The notes beneath the pieces were generated by a model, which saw only the letters and a list, made by a program, of their open reading frames with translations, was not told the origin of the DNA and did no database searches. A stretch of 64,000 nt of DNA from Wuchereria bancrofti (taxonomy: Eukaryota; Nematoda; Chromadorea; Rhabditida; Onchocercidae). Positions 38,389 through 64,000 of the stretch are shown here, piece after piece. A program made the position numbers and the translations under genes. Position 1 is the stretch's first letter. Each line of letters starts with the position of its first letter. The stretch is from the NCBI GenBank assembly GCA_005281725.1, contig SSBO01000001.1, positions 1,224,399 to 1,288,398 of the forward strand, given 5' to 3'.

Positions 38389-39514
38389 AGAAAATCCAGA
38401 AAAAGCGCTACTTCTATTTCTCAAAAATTTTTTATTTATAATAATATGCAATAGGTTTCAACCGCTTCTTAGCTCAATTTATAATGCCTCTAAAATTCTA
38501 AATAAACAGGTAATCCTGTCACATATAATCCACTTTCACATTATGTTACGCATAATATCAGAAAATCAAATAAAGGAATACACGAATCCATAACAGATCC
38601 ATAACATATCATAACAACAGATAACAACGAATCATTGCAATGGATGATTATGAAAAAGTCGAGGAAATAAAAGTTTAAAATATGCGAATATCAGATAAGT
38701 GAAAATTGCTATATCCACACTGACATTTAAAAATATTGTACAAAAATACTTCGTTCAACTAAAATATCACTCAGCAGAATAAAAAGTATAAAATATTACA
38801 CAATTATGATAAAAGTATGAGTATACTGCTTGTACCTTTTTGGAAGAGTAAACTGTCAGAGAAGTCTTTCCAAAGTAGGCTAATTAACGCCAACAAAAAT
38901 CTACGCTTCGCATTGCTTATCTACTTAAAGATGAATGAAAATATCCAAGATGAATGAAAATATTTGAAAAGTTAGCTGAGCATATTAGATCTATGTAGAA
39001 TTGTTACAGTTTGGCTTAATTACTTAAAAGTCACATGCAAGAAACCATATTCCTTTCCCAGTTGTAATTCTTTAGCAAAGAATTAATTAGGGTGGATAAA
39101 AAAGGCCTGTGGTTACTCTATTTGCTCATTATTCTTTTTTGTTGACTTTCCATCATACTAAAATTAAGCTTCAAGACTTCTAGGTTAAACTTTTTTTCAA
39201 AAAAGCGACAATGGTCATCAGTCTTTAAGGAAGTTTGGCATTCATATTTCTTCGTCTTTTCAAATGTTTTGCTACTTGACAAAGTTTCAATTTAAAATTC
39301 CTTGCAACACAATCATTTCATTTCTCATTTCTTTGCATTATTTATGTATTTATTTGTTACTCGTTTTATGCTTACTGTGTATCTCATTTTAACAGTTTGT
39401 TGGCGATTGTACATAAAGGAAAATGAAAAGCGCATCTCTGTATACCACATCATATAACAATTAAGCACGCCACTTTTTTTATAATCGACCCTTCCATCAG
39501 TTTAACATTTCCGT
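38389..39514 (-). repeat. 1126-bp inverted repeat, right arm
   Basis: The reverse complement of 28273-29398. Starts on the base after the N at 38388. Confidence 0.93.
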
Positions 39515-41039
39515 TTACCGAAATAAATGAAGCGATTGAACTGGCAAGAGAGGATGTCTACAGTTTAATAGATCATAAATGAATGCTCATGAAACAGGGA
39601 AAATGATTTAGGGTAATGGAAGAATTGATTATAAAAAAAGAAATGGTTAGCTGGGAAGCTGACTTTTGTAAGTCAAGAAAGCTAATCTGCTCGACATCCG
39701 AATCATGTTACTCCGATAGGGAACGTTGTAATTTGAGCCATATTTCAGGTCGTCAACTTGAGTCACTAATTTGTCATCGTGGCATAATATCACAGAATTC
39801 CTTTCATAATAAAATGAAAGCAATGCGGTGGCTCGAAAAATTACTAGCACCAAAGGACTAAATGTTCAACCAGCTTTCTGCGGCAGTCGAATAAACCATG
39901 CACTGTAGCAAGCGGAACACATTCACTTGTAATAAGTTGTAGTCAACTGATCAATATATCCAACTTATACCGAGATTCACTTCCAAAGATACCACAGCCA
40001 TACCAGATAATGTCCAATTAATTTTTCTGTGTAAGAATTAGAGTTAGCGATGTAAATAACAAAAAAAAAGTTGCTTTTCTGAAATGAGTAATGTTTCGAT
40101 CACCCATTGTTTGAACTATGCTTTCTACTTTATAACATATTGAGAACATCTCTCCTAACACACAATAAAATGCATCATCTTTTTTATGCAATTTAACTGA
40201 ATAAACCATCACTGTGTGATTTTGATAATTACTGCTTGATGAACTTGTACTGTTCAGTGTTACATTTTAGAAAAATAATGATTTAAGAATTTCTTTTATC
40301 TATATCAACGGTATACCATTTATGAATTAAAAATGCAGGTCTCATGAACAAAAACGGTATGAGATCTGTATAAACGCTTAAAAAATGTAAACCACTATTA
40401 CATATACATAGAAGTGGTAAGGATAAAACAACAATTTGCATAACATTCCTACATAATATTGTTTTTCATTAATCATCGGCTTTCTTAAGTAGTGATTCTT
40501 TTACTAAGTATATAAACAGTTTTCTTAAAAAAAATTTACTTATTGCTAGAAAACAAACTTCGATTGATATCGAATTTGATTATAAAAATTAATAACGTTC
40601 GCTTAACAGATTTTTACACATTTGTATTTGATCTAGCCGTTTTGACAGCTTCCGCTATTATTAACTTAGTTGTTTCATTTCAAGTCAGTTACTTAACATT
40701 TTACGATGGTTTAATTACTAAAGTAACAAAATTAAAAAAAAAAAACTCTTTACTAAAACCGAGCCGAAGCGATAGAAATCTATTGATGAAAATTAGTGAT
40801 TATTTCGAAATTCCTTTTCATCAGGATAAGAAAATCAGCTGAATAATTATAATTAATGAAATGATAAAAAAAAAGAATAATTAAGAATGAAATGGATCAG
40901 GAATGTGAAATGTATTACTAGCAAAAAAGATGTTCCTTTCCCATTCCAAAAGAACTATTAGAAAATTAGATAAGATATGCTTTCGTAACTCATAAAAATT
41001 GAGAGAAAAATTCCCTAGTTCGCAATAAAAATAACCACA
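39515..41039. other. Unassigned stretch before eIF2B alpha
   Basis: Contains short open frames without recognisable domains: 39616-39861 (+, 81 codons), 40018-40212 (-, 64 codons) and 40543-40842 (+, no ATG at its start). The first has a protein-like composition (WLEKLLAPKD at its end), but no splice partner was found. The last part probably includes the eIF2B alpha 3' UTR. Confidence 0.35.
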
Positions 41040-43292
41040 TTATACATACAGTTTTATAAGTTCATCACCAACAGCCGCAGGTGTCAAAATACCAAGATTG
41101 GTGAAAAGCAGATTGATATATTGTGGTGGAGTATAGTCGACAAGAGGATGCTCACTTGAAAAATCACCGTCAAACTTATGTTTTTTCAAAGTTGAAGCCG
41201 CATACTGAAGATTACATTAACATGATCTTTGATTCAAACTTAAAAGGAATGAAGATTTGTACCATCCCGATTTTTTGTCGGAATAGATAATCGGAAAAAA
41301 TCAACAAAAATCAAAACAAATATTTAATAACTTATAGCTTTCCTTCACAAGAAAAAACACAATCAATGAAAAAAATTAACAATAAAATTTCTCTAGAACG
41401 AATAGGAAAATCTTTAACAAAAAAGAGAAACGAGTCAAACCTTGAATTCAATAGGTATATCATTCTGATTTAAAGGATATTCCTTTACAAATTTGATACT
41501 TTCCGCCATAACAAAAAATGGTTTATGCATTGCTTTCGCGCATACCGCCAACGGATGTGTGCCAATTTTATTTATAATACCACCAGTTTCCATAACACCT
41601 TCTGCACCAACCATTACCAAATCAATTGTTTCCATTATATATCTACAACATTCTACAATTCTAACTGGAATGAAGAACCATTAATTTTTAGAAAATATAG
41701 TGTTCTAAGGTTTGTTAATGAACTAAATTCAATTTTCCTAGCCAGCGTAAGGAGTTTCTGTAGAGCCAAGGAGATAAATCATGACAGTTGTAATTAGAAT
41801 AAAGAACAGCAAGTAATATGATCTCAAGTATTGAATATCAAATTATCAGTCTCAGCATTCCTGACCTTTATTTTCAGTTATAAGAGGAATGCAAGACACA
41901 GTATATTAATAGCTACACCGCTACGTTCATATTTATTAACAAAAGAATAACGCAAATTACATCCAAAAGAAACGAATATCCAACTATTTAAATGTCATGA
42001 ATTAAAGTATACCCAACTCCGGCGTCCAATATTAATGTACACTGAATTCCAGCATCTTTTAATGCTTTAATCATAATATTACCTGAAGATCACCTGTTAG
42101 TTCGACAGAAGTTTATATCACACAATTTAAAAACTGTAATGATTAAAGAGCAAGCTAATGCAATGCCTATCAAACATGAATAAAACTTAGACTGCAAATT
42201 CTGAAAGAACTGCTAGAAAAAATAGAACAAAACTACCTGATTTATCTGGACGAGATTCTGTAACGAAAACATGTGCATTAACGCCAACTCTCCTAGCATG
42301 TAACAACACTTCCAACACAACCTTACTGTATGAATGGGTAAGGATGCGCTAAAAAATTTAAAATTTTCAATAGATCCAAAAAAATTGAGCATTGGTAACT
42401 TTAATAACTGTAGAATTTCAAACTTTTTCCCCATAAAAATAGTAGAGTTTTAAACTTTTTCGTCATTTTAAACCAACCATAGACTGAACAAAAGACTACT
42501 AATAGTTACCGACCCGAAAACATATTTAAGATGTAAATGGGAGATAAAAAATAAATGATCTGACAAGAAAGTTACCATACTGTTTCGAATAAAAGGCACT
42601 GCAAAACAAGCTATCAGCGTTTTGCTCAGTTCAACTCGCTCAATAAAAATACTTCCACGCTCCTTGTACTTACGCATTAAAATACTAAATTCCTGTACAT
42701 TCTCTTCAGGTGTAGCAAGTGATATAAACCTATAACTATTGGTGTTAATTTAATAAGGAGAGATGCATTTCATATCTGATTTGATTTACTTAAAAACAAC
42801 TATACTTTTTGAAAGCATTTTTTCATTCCGCATCTCCCACAGCATATTATATCCATTCCATCCCCATTGCTAACCACATTAAAGAAAAGCTTTAAGAAAG
42901 ACATTTTATAAGGCTGATTACGACTATCATTTGTTAAAACAAACCTTAAAAACAATTCGCTAGCACTTCGAATAGATGGTATACTATGGTCGGTTGTTGA
43001 CATAGCAATTACCGCATTCCTCAATTCATCTGTCAGTTCATTTACCGTTTTTGCTAAAATTTAAAGCATATTTTTGTCTCTTCTCGAAGGAATAAACCAT
43101 TTTCTATAGATCAAAAATGCGCAATTCAAGAATAAGAGAAAGCAAATTAAAACAAAATGACTGAAAAAAACAGAAACCTTTGGAAATCTCAATGCATCGC
43201 ATTAACGTTTCAATAGCTGCTTGACCTGTCGATTTTAAGTTTTCCTTGCCATTTAATAATTGTTGAAAATGCTTGGCAATATCCAGTTCCAT
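41040..43292 (-). CDS. eif2b1: Translation initiation factor eIF2B, alpha subunit
   Basis: Seven exons on the minus strand: 43292-43178, 43053-42945, 42729-42576, 42348-42237, 42082-42013, 41642-41441 and 41204-41040 (stop TAA). All junctions are in phase, giving 308 residues (human 305). Diagnostic segments are [67 protein letters not shown] and the [18 protein letters not shown] motif, with the usual C-terminus [12 protein letters not shown]. eIF2B is the guanine-nucleotide exchange factor for eIF2; the alpha subunit, as a dimer, staples the decamer together and senses phosphorylated eIF2 in the integrated stress response. A TTTACAG acceptor-like site lies a few bases before the ATG on the minus strand and may receive a spliced leader. 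Divergent from the SWIB-domain gene. Assignment is firm. Confidence 0.95.
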
Positions 43293-44360
43293 TATTTTTT
43301 AACCTGTAAAGCTATACAAAGCTTTGCTAAAGAAATATTGGATAAATATCATAGAGATCCTAGCATCTAACCTATATATGAAAGTAAGGGAAACGTTATG
43401 ACCCATAATTGCTCAGAAGTTTCTTGCACACTAAAGAAGTAATAATACTCAACTAACTTTCATCCAGCAATACAAACGGGCAACCCATCATCCATCAATT
43501 ACCGTACTGCCATTCAACTTTTTATTTATATTAAGCTACTAAAGCTGAATATAGTTCTAGAATGATTGCTTGTTCTGTGGGTGTGGCTAGTTTCCCGTGT
43601 AGGTTGCTTAACACGTTCTATGAGGGATACGGGAGGACGTGAGGAGACGCTTGCTCCGTTTCGTTTGACGTATACATCTGTATATCATGTGGTACGATTG
43701 TAAATCATGTCTATATCATTCATAGGTCATGTATTGAAGACGTCTTGCGTTGCAACGAAACGAGGGCATATTTGAAGTGAACTGTAATTAGATTTAAATT
43801 GACTTGGGATAACACTTCAAAATTTGAAATTTTAAATGAAATTGGAAATTAGGCAAAATTATGGAGTAATGAAAATTGTGAGATGGAAGAAATTTCCTAA
43901 GGCTTTAAAAATATGCTAGTGATTTCTCGTGAAATGCGTATAAAGCAATGAGAAAGGAATGTGTTATTAGTTCATCCCATTTCTTCATCTCTTTCATTGG
44001 ATTTAGCTAGTTTCTTGAACTGATATTGGTATGCAGAGATAAAATATTATTAGAATATAATAGTGGTAAAAACATCAGTAGAAGATGGTAATGTCAACAC
44101 TGCTCTTTCTCTTAACTTTTGGCGAGTTGTGTTCAAATTAACGTTAAGGATGATGGTGTAAACTCATGAAACGGCTGTTAAGCTGTCTTTCTTTGATTCA
44201 AGTTGCTTGATTTTAGTTGCCTTATCTCTGAAAGGGTCATATGTCATGGATTTTTTTGAGATTGGATATGCTTGCTTTAAAAAACTGCTTGTAGGAACTT
44301 GTTTTTCATTTTGATTCCAACCATTTACATTCGGAAATTTATTTGCGAACATTTGCAAGA
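43293..44360. promoter_or_regulatory. Divergent intergenic region, eIF2B alpha / SWIB gene
   Basis: About 1.07 kb between two oppositely oriented starts. The part around 43570-43680 is clearly richer in G and C than its surroundings (CCCGTGTAGG, GGGATACGGGAGGACGTGAG, GAGACGC), consistent with a shared promoter core. No named motif is recognised. Confidence 0.45.
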
Positions 44361-46389
44361 ATGGTGGATGTTAAGGGGAATATCGGATTACCGATAGAAG
44401 AAGAGCGTATACGGGATGCAGTTGCAAAACAAATACAACAGTTCGGTGCGCTACATTTTTTCATATAATTTCGGATTTTTTAAGTCGAAAAAGACCACTT
44501 GAAATTTAAAGTCAAGTAATTTCTGTTTTCTTTTTAAACGTAATAGATTTTTAATTCAAGAAAGGTTGTTTGGATTTTGCAGGGATGGATAAACTGACAA
44601 GTCGAATAATTCGAGAAAAACTGAGGGAAACATTCGATGTGGACTTTACAGACCATAAAGCTGCAATCGATAAAATCACTATGGATGTATGGTTTTGCGA
44701 TATTATTACAGCGAAGTTGTATCATTAAGATATCTCGAAGTTCTGTCTTCTCAGTTTACAGTAACTTTTTGTTTCATTGAGAATTATTAAAGATAATTGA
44801 AAGAAACACTGCCGAGAAACAGAAGGCAGAAACAAATAATAAATCGGATTCAGAATCAGATGATGCAGTTGTTTTTACAGACCGCGCACCGAGAAAGAAA
44901 GTTAAGGTTTGTTTACTTTTTTTTCATTTCGTAATTCTTCTTTGTTTATTCTTGACAGCTTCTGAATGAAGCTTTTGCATCTTATAACTATGTTCAGATG
45001 CATTCTTTAAAAATTTGTGAGCTTCTATCAAGATTTTCATAATAAAGATCTATCAGTATATTGACCGAACCTTGGATTTATTCAACTGAAGATTTTAGGA
45101 AACGAGGAAGCGAAAATCTTCAGATTCAGAATCAGAATTACTAGAAGTTGGTCAAAAGAGGCGAAGAGCAGCGGTAACAGCAAGACAGACTACTAGGAAA
45201 AGGAACAAAGGAAGTATTGAGGGTGGATCAAAGCCTCGCAAAAAGAAGGTTTAAAGTTTACTATTTTATTTATAAATGAAAATTTTTATAGAATGTAATG
45301 AGGGATCTCCTTCATATTTTTATTATTCATATTTTTATGAAAATCACAATGATTTAAAGCGTAATAAGAGATGTTTTTATGCAAGAAAGCTAGCAGTATT
45401 TTAAGCTAGGATCAAATTGAGTGCAGTATTTTAGCCGCTTGATAAAGTTTGTTAATATCTTCCCAATAAACGGTCATATTTGATCAGTATAAAGTAATAT
45501 GTAAAAACAAAAACGTCGGAAATGGGTAATCGTTTATTCTTTCTGTTTCAACACAAAATATATATTAGTAGTGACCGAACCTTTACACTGAGTGATTAAA
45601 CGTTATATTATGCAGTGGGACGATTAAAGCGGAATTTATAGTTAACGATTTTCATTTTATTCCTATTTTATATATAAGTTGCAAATTTTATGTTTTTCAT
45701 ATTTTTGCATTTTTTTTTTTCTTTCATGAAAATTTCTACATGTTTCACATTTTTTATGATGTTAATATTCTTTTTTGAGTCTAATACTATTGTTATTCTC
45801 AGGGTCCATATAATGTTTATTGCGCATTGACAGAGGATCTTGCTGCAGTATGTGGTAAGCGGTACATGCGACGCTGTGACGTGATCAAAGCAATGTGGGC
45901 ATACTTTCGGAGCAATAATTTACTTGATCCAAAAGTATGTTGCCCTAGCAGTTACAAAAGTTCTGATTTCATGCTGACCGACGCTGAAGTTTCTTCTTTT
46001 CCTCCGTAAATCGGAAATGGGTAATCGTTTATTCTTTCTCTTTCAACACAAAAATTGTTGTATTAGTTTTTCAGGATAAACGCTATGTGTTGCCCGATGA
46101 ACCTCTGATGAAGATTTTCAAGAAGCGTTTTCTTGCTTTCGGCTTAATGAAGGATCTCGCTGCTCATATTATCGAGCCAAAGTTTTTGGATGAGGAAGAG
46201 CGGGCTGCTTTGGAAAAATTTGAAGCGGAAGAAGAAGCACGGTTGGAAGCTGAAAGCAGTAATAATAATGGTAATGGCGATAATGGAAATATAAAGCAGG
46301 ATGATGATAGCACGAAGAAGGATGTCGCTGGAGTAAATGATAATGAAGATGACGAGAATGATGACGATGATGAAAATGAAAGCAGTTGA
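44361..46389 (+). CDS. DEK-C and SWIB/MDM2 domain chromatin-associated protein
   Basis: Exons 44361-44445, 44583-44686, 44793-44906, 45099-45248, 45803-45934 and 46075-46389 join in phase to 299 residues. Residues about 10-63 resemble a DEK C-terminal-like helical domain (EEERIRDAVAKQIQQFGMDK, then REKLRETFDVDFTDHKAAID). Residues 64-151 are acidic/Ser-rich then strongly basic (KKVK, RKRK, RRRA, KPRKKK), typical of nuclear localisation and DNA contact. The SWIB domain (about 155-235) follows: LTEDLAAVCGKRYMRRCDVI, MWAYFRSNNLLDP, DKRYVLPDEPLMKIF. The C-terminus is a Glu/Asp/Asn-rich acidic tail. This architecture matches small SWIB proteins (yeast Tri1/Uaf30 type) linked to chromatin or RNA polymerase I, not the larger BAF60 subunit. 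The precise function here is unknown. Confidence 0.9.
45516..45558 (+). repeat. 43-bp direct repeat, copy 1 (intron 4 of SWIB gene)
   Basis: Core GGAAATGGGTAATCGTTTAT. The same 43 bp recur at 46011-46053 with one mismatch. Confidence 0.95.
46011..46053 (+). repeat. 43-bp direct repeat, copy 2 (intron 5 of SWIB gene)
   Basis: Second copy of 45516-45558. The pair brackets exon 5 (45803-45934). Confidence 0.95.
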
Positions 46390-49300
46390 AATCCTTGCAT
46401 CTTTTAAAATTTTCCTTTGCAAAGATAGCTAAATATAATGGTCTAGTTTTAGGAGAGATTGACTTGCTTTTTTCTCCTATCTATAAATTTCGGTAAGCTC
46501 AGATGATATTCAAAACAACGCAGGAATTACTTTTAGGTCATTTTTTATCAAATATCATGAAATCGCTTTAGGCGTTTTTATGATTAATATATGCCTCACT
46601 TTCTTTTTATATTTTCTCATAAATTTAATCGTGGTTGTCTTTTGTGAGTCTTTGTTATATTCATTTTATATTTCATCTTGTTATAGATTTCTTTACCCTT
46701 TGTACCTTGCAGAAGTTTGTGAATTGCTAATGAACGAGAACTTATGTTATTATGCAGACCCTTTTAGATGAACGACTGCTTTTTTTCAGTTTCAGTTCAG
46801 CCCAATTCTTGTCACTATTGCGCTTGCGCTGTTACGGTTACCTCGTTTTGGAGCATAACTGCTCACCATTTTTGTTGATTTAATCAGTCGTTAACAGATG
46901 AGTTGAATAGGTAAGTGCGTTTAAAATAATCAAATACAGATTTTTAAAAAGATGTTCTTTGTTGGTGAGAAATTATGGTATTTTTTAAATGCACAGCACT
47001 TTGTTTTACTTGCTGTCTAAGAATTCATATAGTCTTTAAAATGTTTTAAAAAGAAAAAAAAACCAAATATCTCGATTGCCCATTTTTAAATACTGAATTG
47101 TAAAAAAATATCTTATTGTAAGAATGTTTATGCTTCTGTTTTCTTCATCCTTGTTTTGTTTTATTATTGTATTGATTTCATCATTTAGCGAAATACAAAT
47201 AATGTTTAAGCTTTAATGCAATGACAGTTTAATGTATATTGAACGGCGCATTGATTGGTTTGTAATTTACAAATGGGTGATGCGTAACATCATCGTCATT
47301 AGTAGTATGAGAATTGAGCAATCTAATATATGATCATGAATGTGGTCACGTCTTCTACACTTGGTAAATAAAATAATGTAATCTCATACATTTTGTTTGG
47401 ACAGTGTGAGATGAATGAATTTGAAGTAGCATTCTTAATTTATGCGAAAGTGTATTGTTGACTTTAATAATTATTTGATTATAGATGATTATCCAGGACT
47501 GCTCAAATTTCTGGGATGCTCAGACATGTAGGTACAAGGAAGTTTGTGTGGTCTTAGAATTTCAATTGGATAAAATCTAGAACGTTCGTGAAGGATTAGT
47601 GATAAGTCAGTGAGGTGCTTAAGGCTGTTATCCCCTCCTGAAAGTCATAAAATTCGATCATACTTTTAACTTGTTTTTTTCCCTGATAAGTCTAAAATTG
47701 AAGTTTCGAAATATTTTGCAGCTTTCGTAATTCTCAGGAAACTTATTGGCTTGGTTCAAAATTTAAATCTTAAACAAATGAGAAAAAACCAAATAATTCA
47801 CTACGATCAATAAAGTATCAGTCCGGTGATCTATGAAATTTGCAATAAACAAACGACAGTTTACGATTCACATTTCCTCCATTTCACATTTTGGACTTAC
47901 ACATTATTCATAGTAATTCATGGTTACCATTTCTTTACAATGATAGTATTTTTCATTTGTATTATTTTGAAACTAATTGAAATTTTGGTATTGTTTGGAT
48001 AACATATTTGATAGAACTTTGCCATTTAGCTTATTACTGATAAAATTTGGTCATTTCAATGACAGTAATTTTGATGCTGCTTTTAATCATTTCCTTAAAC
48101 TGAAATGATTTCGAAATATTTTGCAGTTTTCATAATTTTCAGGAAATTTGTTTAGCAATAAAATGATACAAAAATAAAGTGGTCTCCCTTATTCATCTTT
48201 TTACTTACCATCGCTGAAAAACGTGGACTGCAATGGTACATTCACTTAATTATTGTTTACTTTTTGAGCAAAACTTTAAAAATTTGCGCTTACCTGAACA
48301 ATTATGATGAATTTCCGAATATACTGATAAAGCCACTTATTAATGAATGATTTGTTAGAAGTTTTGGATACGTTTCGAATTTTCAACAATTGTTTTTTTT
48401 TTGTGTGATCTGTTATTAAAGGGACGGAAAAAAGAATTTGTAAAAGAGGTTGTCATTTCAAATAATAGTATCACATCAAATCACTCACTCTTACAATGAA
48501 ATATTAGGCAAAACAAAAAAAAAAACAATCATTTGGAATTTCTGTATATATCCAAACTTTTTGACAAACCATTCATTAACAAATGGCTTTATTATAGAAA
48601 TCACTAAATAATAGTTTCATTTTATCACTTCTTTTTATTCTCAATCCAGTATACTTTCATGGGACTGTCATGACAGATAACTTTGTTAAAATGATTTGTA
48701 TTTTTTTTTTGATTTTATTTTTTTTTTAAATTTAATAAATAGAAACTGCATCTGTTTGGTTGGTATACTTAGAAATACACAGAAATCTCGATAATCTAGA
48801 AAGAGCAAGAGCAAGGGAAGGAGAAAGAGAGAATAACGAGATCATCTTAAATTTGAAATGCTAAAAAAGCAGTTACTGCAACTTGTTTGCGCTATTTCTT
48901 CCAGTGAGAGAATTCGCTTTCTATTTCCTCATTTTCCAATTCAACACTAAAAAATTTGAATGTTTTGAATTCAATTTGCAAAATTTTAAGGTATTGGATT
49001 GCATTATTTAAAATTATTTCATTCCTAACTGGAAAAAAACTCTCTCTAAAATCAATTTAATGATTATATGTGTGTTTCTTTGCTATTTATTTCGTTTTTT
49101 AGCGCAGAAATACTACCAACGAACAAACAAATAAACAATTTCTCTATAATAATAATTCAGCAATGATCCAAATTAAACTTTTTAAAGAAAAAAAAAAAGA
49201 CGGCACCGGAGTGAAGCGATCTATTATCATATAGTACTATCATTTGCACTCAAAATTAATCAATACATCAGAACAATGTAAATTTAAATTTTAGATTTCA

Positions 49301-49814
49301 TAAAACAAATAAAAAAGAAGAGCAGGGTAAAAAATCGTAATGGGATACCGGGACGACATAGATCCCCTGAGAAAAGAGAATTGTCATTGTGTATCACAAC
49401 ACAAATACTTATACTTTGTAAGCAATTTATTATTTCAATATCTTTCCTTTTTCAATTCAGGATAATCATTTCACATCAAAAAAAAAAGGTGAATAATTTT
49501 CTCTTAAATTTTGAAAGAATCGATTCTTTTTCTTTTTTTTTTTTTTTTTTTTTTTTTTGAAAGAGAGAGGAAATCGGATAGATCGGAAGATTGATTTATT
49601 ACTGTATAAATGATAAGTTGAAAAGGATGAATGGTGGAATATTTGTGTTATGATATGCTAATTGAGCATAAAACTCACTATTACATACAATGAGATGATT
49701 TCAAAGGAGCAGGAAGTAAATGAGGATGTTAAAAACGAAATTTGACAAAAAAAAAAAAATTTTTTTTATGAAATGAAAGGAAGATAAAGTATGAAACCGT
49801 AATTTTAGTTACTG
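46390..49814. other. Intergenic region, no gene seen
   Basis: About 3.4 kb between the converging SWIB gene (+) and ERG channel gene (-), so it holds both 3' ends. A slightly GC-richer spot is at about 46800-46860. A-runs occur at about 47050 and 48510, and a T run at 49535-49558. No coding signal was recognised. Confidence 0.6.
49533..49559. repeat. Long poly-T run
   Basis: About 25 consecutive T, followed by GAAAGAGAGAGG. Length is likely to vary in sequencing. Confidence 0.85.
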
Positions 49815-63016
<13,202 letters not shown>

Positions 63017-64000
63017 CTATTATTATGCAATTAAATTATCATTTAATGGAGAGAGTAATTAACTAATCTAACTTTTTCCCATATGTATGATTCAAATTTT
63101 TATGGGAAAATTTTCATTTCATTTTATTCTTAAATGTAAGAGGAATAAGAAATTTGGTATATTTACTAAAATTTAATAAGATCTAATCAAAATATCTTAT
63201 AAAATATATTGAAAGAGTAACAATAACTGAATGATATTGAACTACTACAAAATGTATTTTCAATAATTCAAACTATAAAGTACTGCCAGATAATGAATAG
63301 ATGGTACGAATTATATTTGATCTAATAGATGAAATGAATGTTACGAATTATATTTGATCTAATAGATGAAATGAACGTAACGTTTGTTATAATTGACAAC
63401 AAAAGTCTCTGAGTGACATCGGTTAGCACATATGTCTGATATAATCTGTGACAAATTAAATTATCGATAAAGTCTTATCACCTTCCAACATATATAGCTA
63501 ACAGAATTAACATCTATTCTAATTTTAATTTGCATTGCACAGTTAAATTCAAAACTAATGAAATGGAATTTAAACTATTTCTTTTTTTTCCTTACAAACA
63601 CTATATACGTAAAGCAATAACAAAAGATGTAATAAATTTGAAATAAATTAATATATGAAAATTGAGAAAGAATTAAAAGGTAAGTTATGTTAATAAAGTG
63701 TCACCTTTTCTGTCTCTATTCAAATACTCACTTATCTATTCAGTTATTGATCACACTATTAAATATATAGTTAGACATGTAATTTGGTTAATTAAGCAGT
63801 ACGCTTCCATAATTTCTTTTTCTACATATTTTTATTAAATAATTATTACGATGTTATTTTAAATTATCTCAATAATATCATTTCAAATAACTATTTAAAT
63901 TATTTAGTTATTTTTGAAATCTATTACCAATTATTATTATCACTACAATTATTTCGCTTTTTTTTCTAATTTTTACTTTACTCAAGTTTCTTGACAAAAA
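63017..64000. other. Sequence upstream of the first visible ERG channel exon
   Basis: No exon-like segment seen. It is either promoter or intron leading to exons outside the window (for example those coding for the PAS domain). Confidence 0.5.
63305..63378. repeat. Tandem duplication, 37-bp unit
   Basis: Two adjacent copies of a unit beginning TACGAATTATATTTGATC, at 63305 and 63342, nearly identical. Confidence 0.95.

Noticed and set aside
46144..46422. Minus-strand frames of 92 and 78 codons with Ile/Ser-rich, membrane-like composition
   Set aside because: They are antisense to the acidic tail of the SWIB protein.

Overview
The window is AT-rich eukaryotic DNA with short exons, GT-AG introns and long homopolymer and microsatellite runs. 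The recognisable proteins are metazoan, and their intron-rich layout and animal-type families (an RBMS/SUP-26-like RRM protein, an ERG/UNC-103-type potassium channel) suggest a nematode, possibly a filarial-type parasite. This is inferred from gene content and base composition; the species cannot be fixed from the sequence alone. Splice coordinates below were read by eye from GT/AG sites, phase continuity and family similarity.

Layout: 1-15.8 kb has no convincing coding sequence and is full of microsatellites; it may be upstream or 5' intronic DNA of the next gene. 15.8-19.8 kb (+) encodes a two-RRM RNA-binding protein (sup-26/RBMS type). 19.8-23.5 kb is mostly unassigned. 23.5-23.8 kb (-) is a small Ragulator subunit, LAMTOR5. 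It is divergent from a MITD1-type gene at 25.1-27.4 kb (+) that lacks a visible MIT domain. 27.4-41 kb is a repeat-rich block with two single-N joins (28272, 38388). These are flanked by apparently perfect direct, inverted and fold-back repeats that look like unresolved assembly edges, together with older diverged repeats and a few exon-like ORFs. 41.0-43.3 kb (-) is eIF2B alpha, divergent from a DEK-C/SWIB chromatin protein at 44.4-46.4 kb (+). 46.4-49.8 kb has no gene. 49.8-63.0 kb (-) holds most of an ERG-type voltage-gated K+ channel (unc-103/KCNH2 type), from an N-terminal exon through S1-S6, pore and cyclic-nucleotide-binding homology domain to the C-terminus. No PAS (eag) domain is seen before the window edge.

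The genes are ordinary, unrelated housekeeping or regulatory loci: mRNA binding, Ragulator/TORC1 signalling, abscission/ESCRT-III partner, translation-factor exchange, chromatin and membrane excitability. The most interesting points are predicted alternative exons of the ERG channel: a short hERG1b-like first exon, an 8-residue cassette in the S3-S4 linker and a 37-residue cassette in the C-tail. Also notable are the MIT-less MITD1 model, the shortened LAMTOR5 frame, a 43-bp direct repeat bracketing the first SWIB exon, and the suspect assembly of 27.6-39.5 kb.
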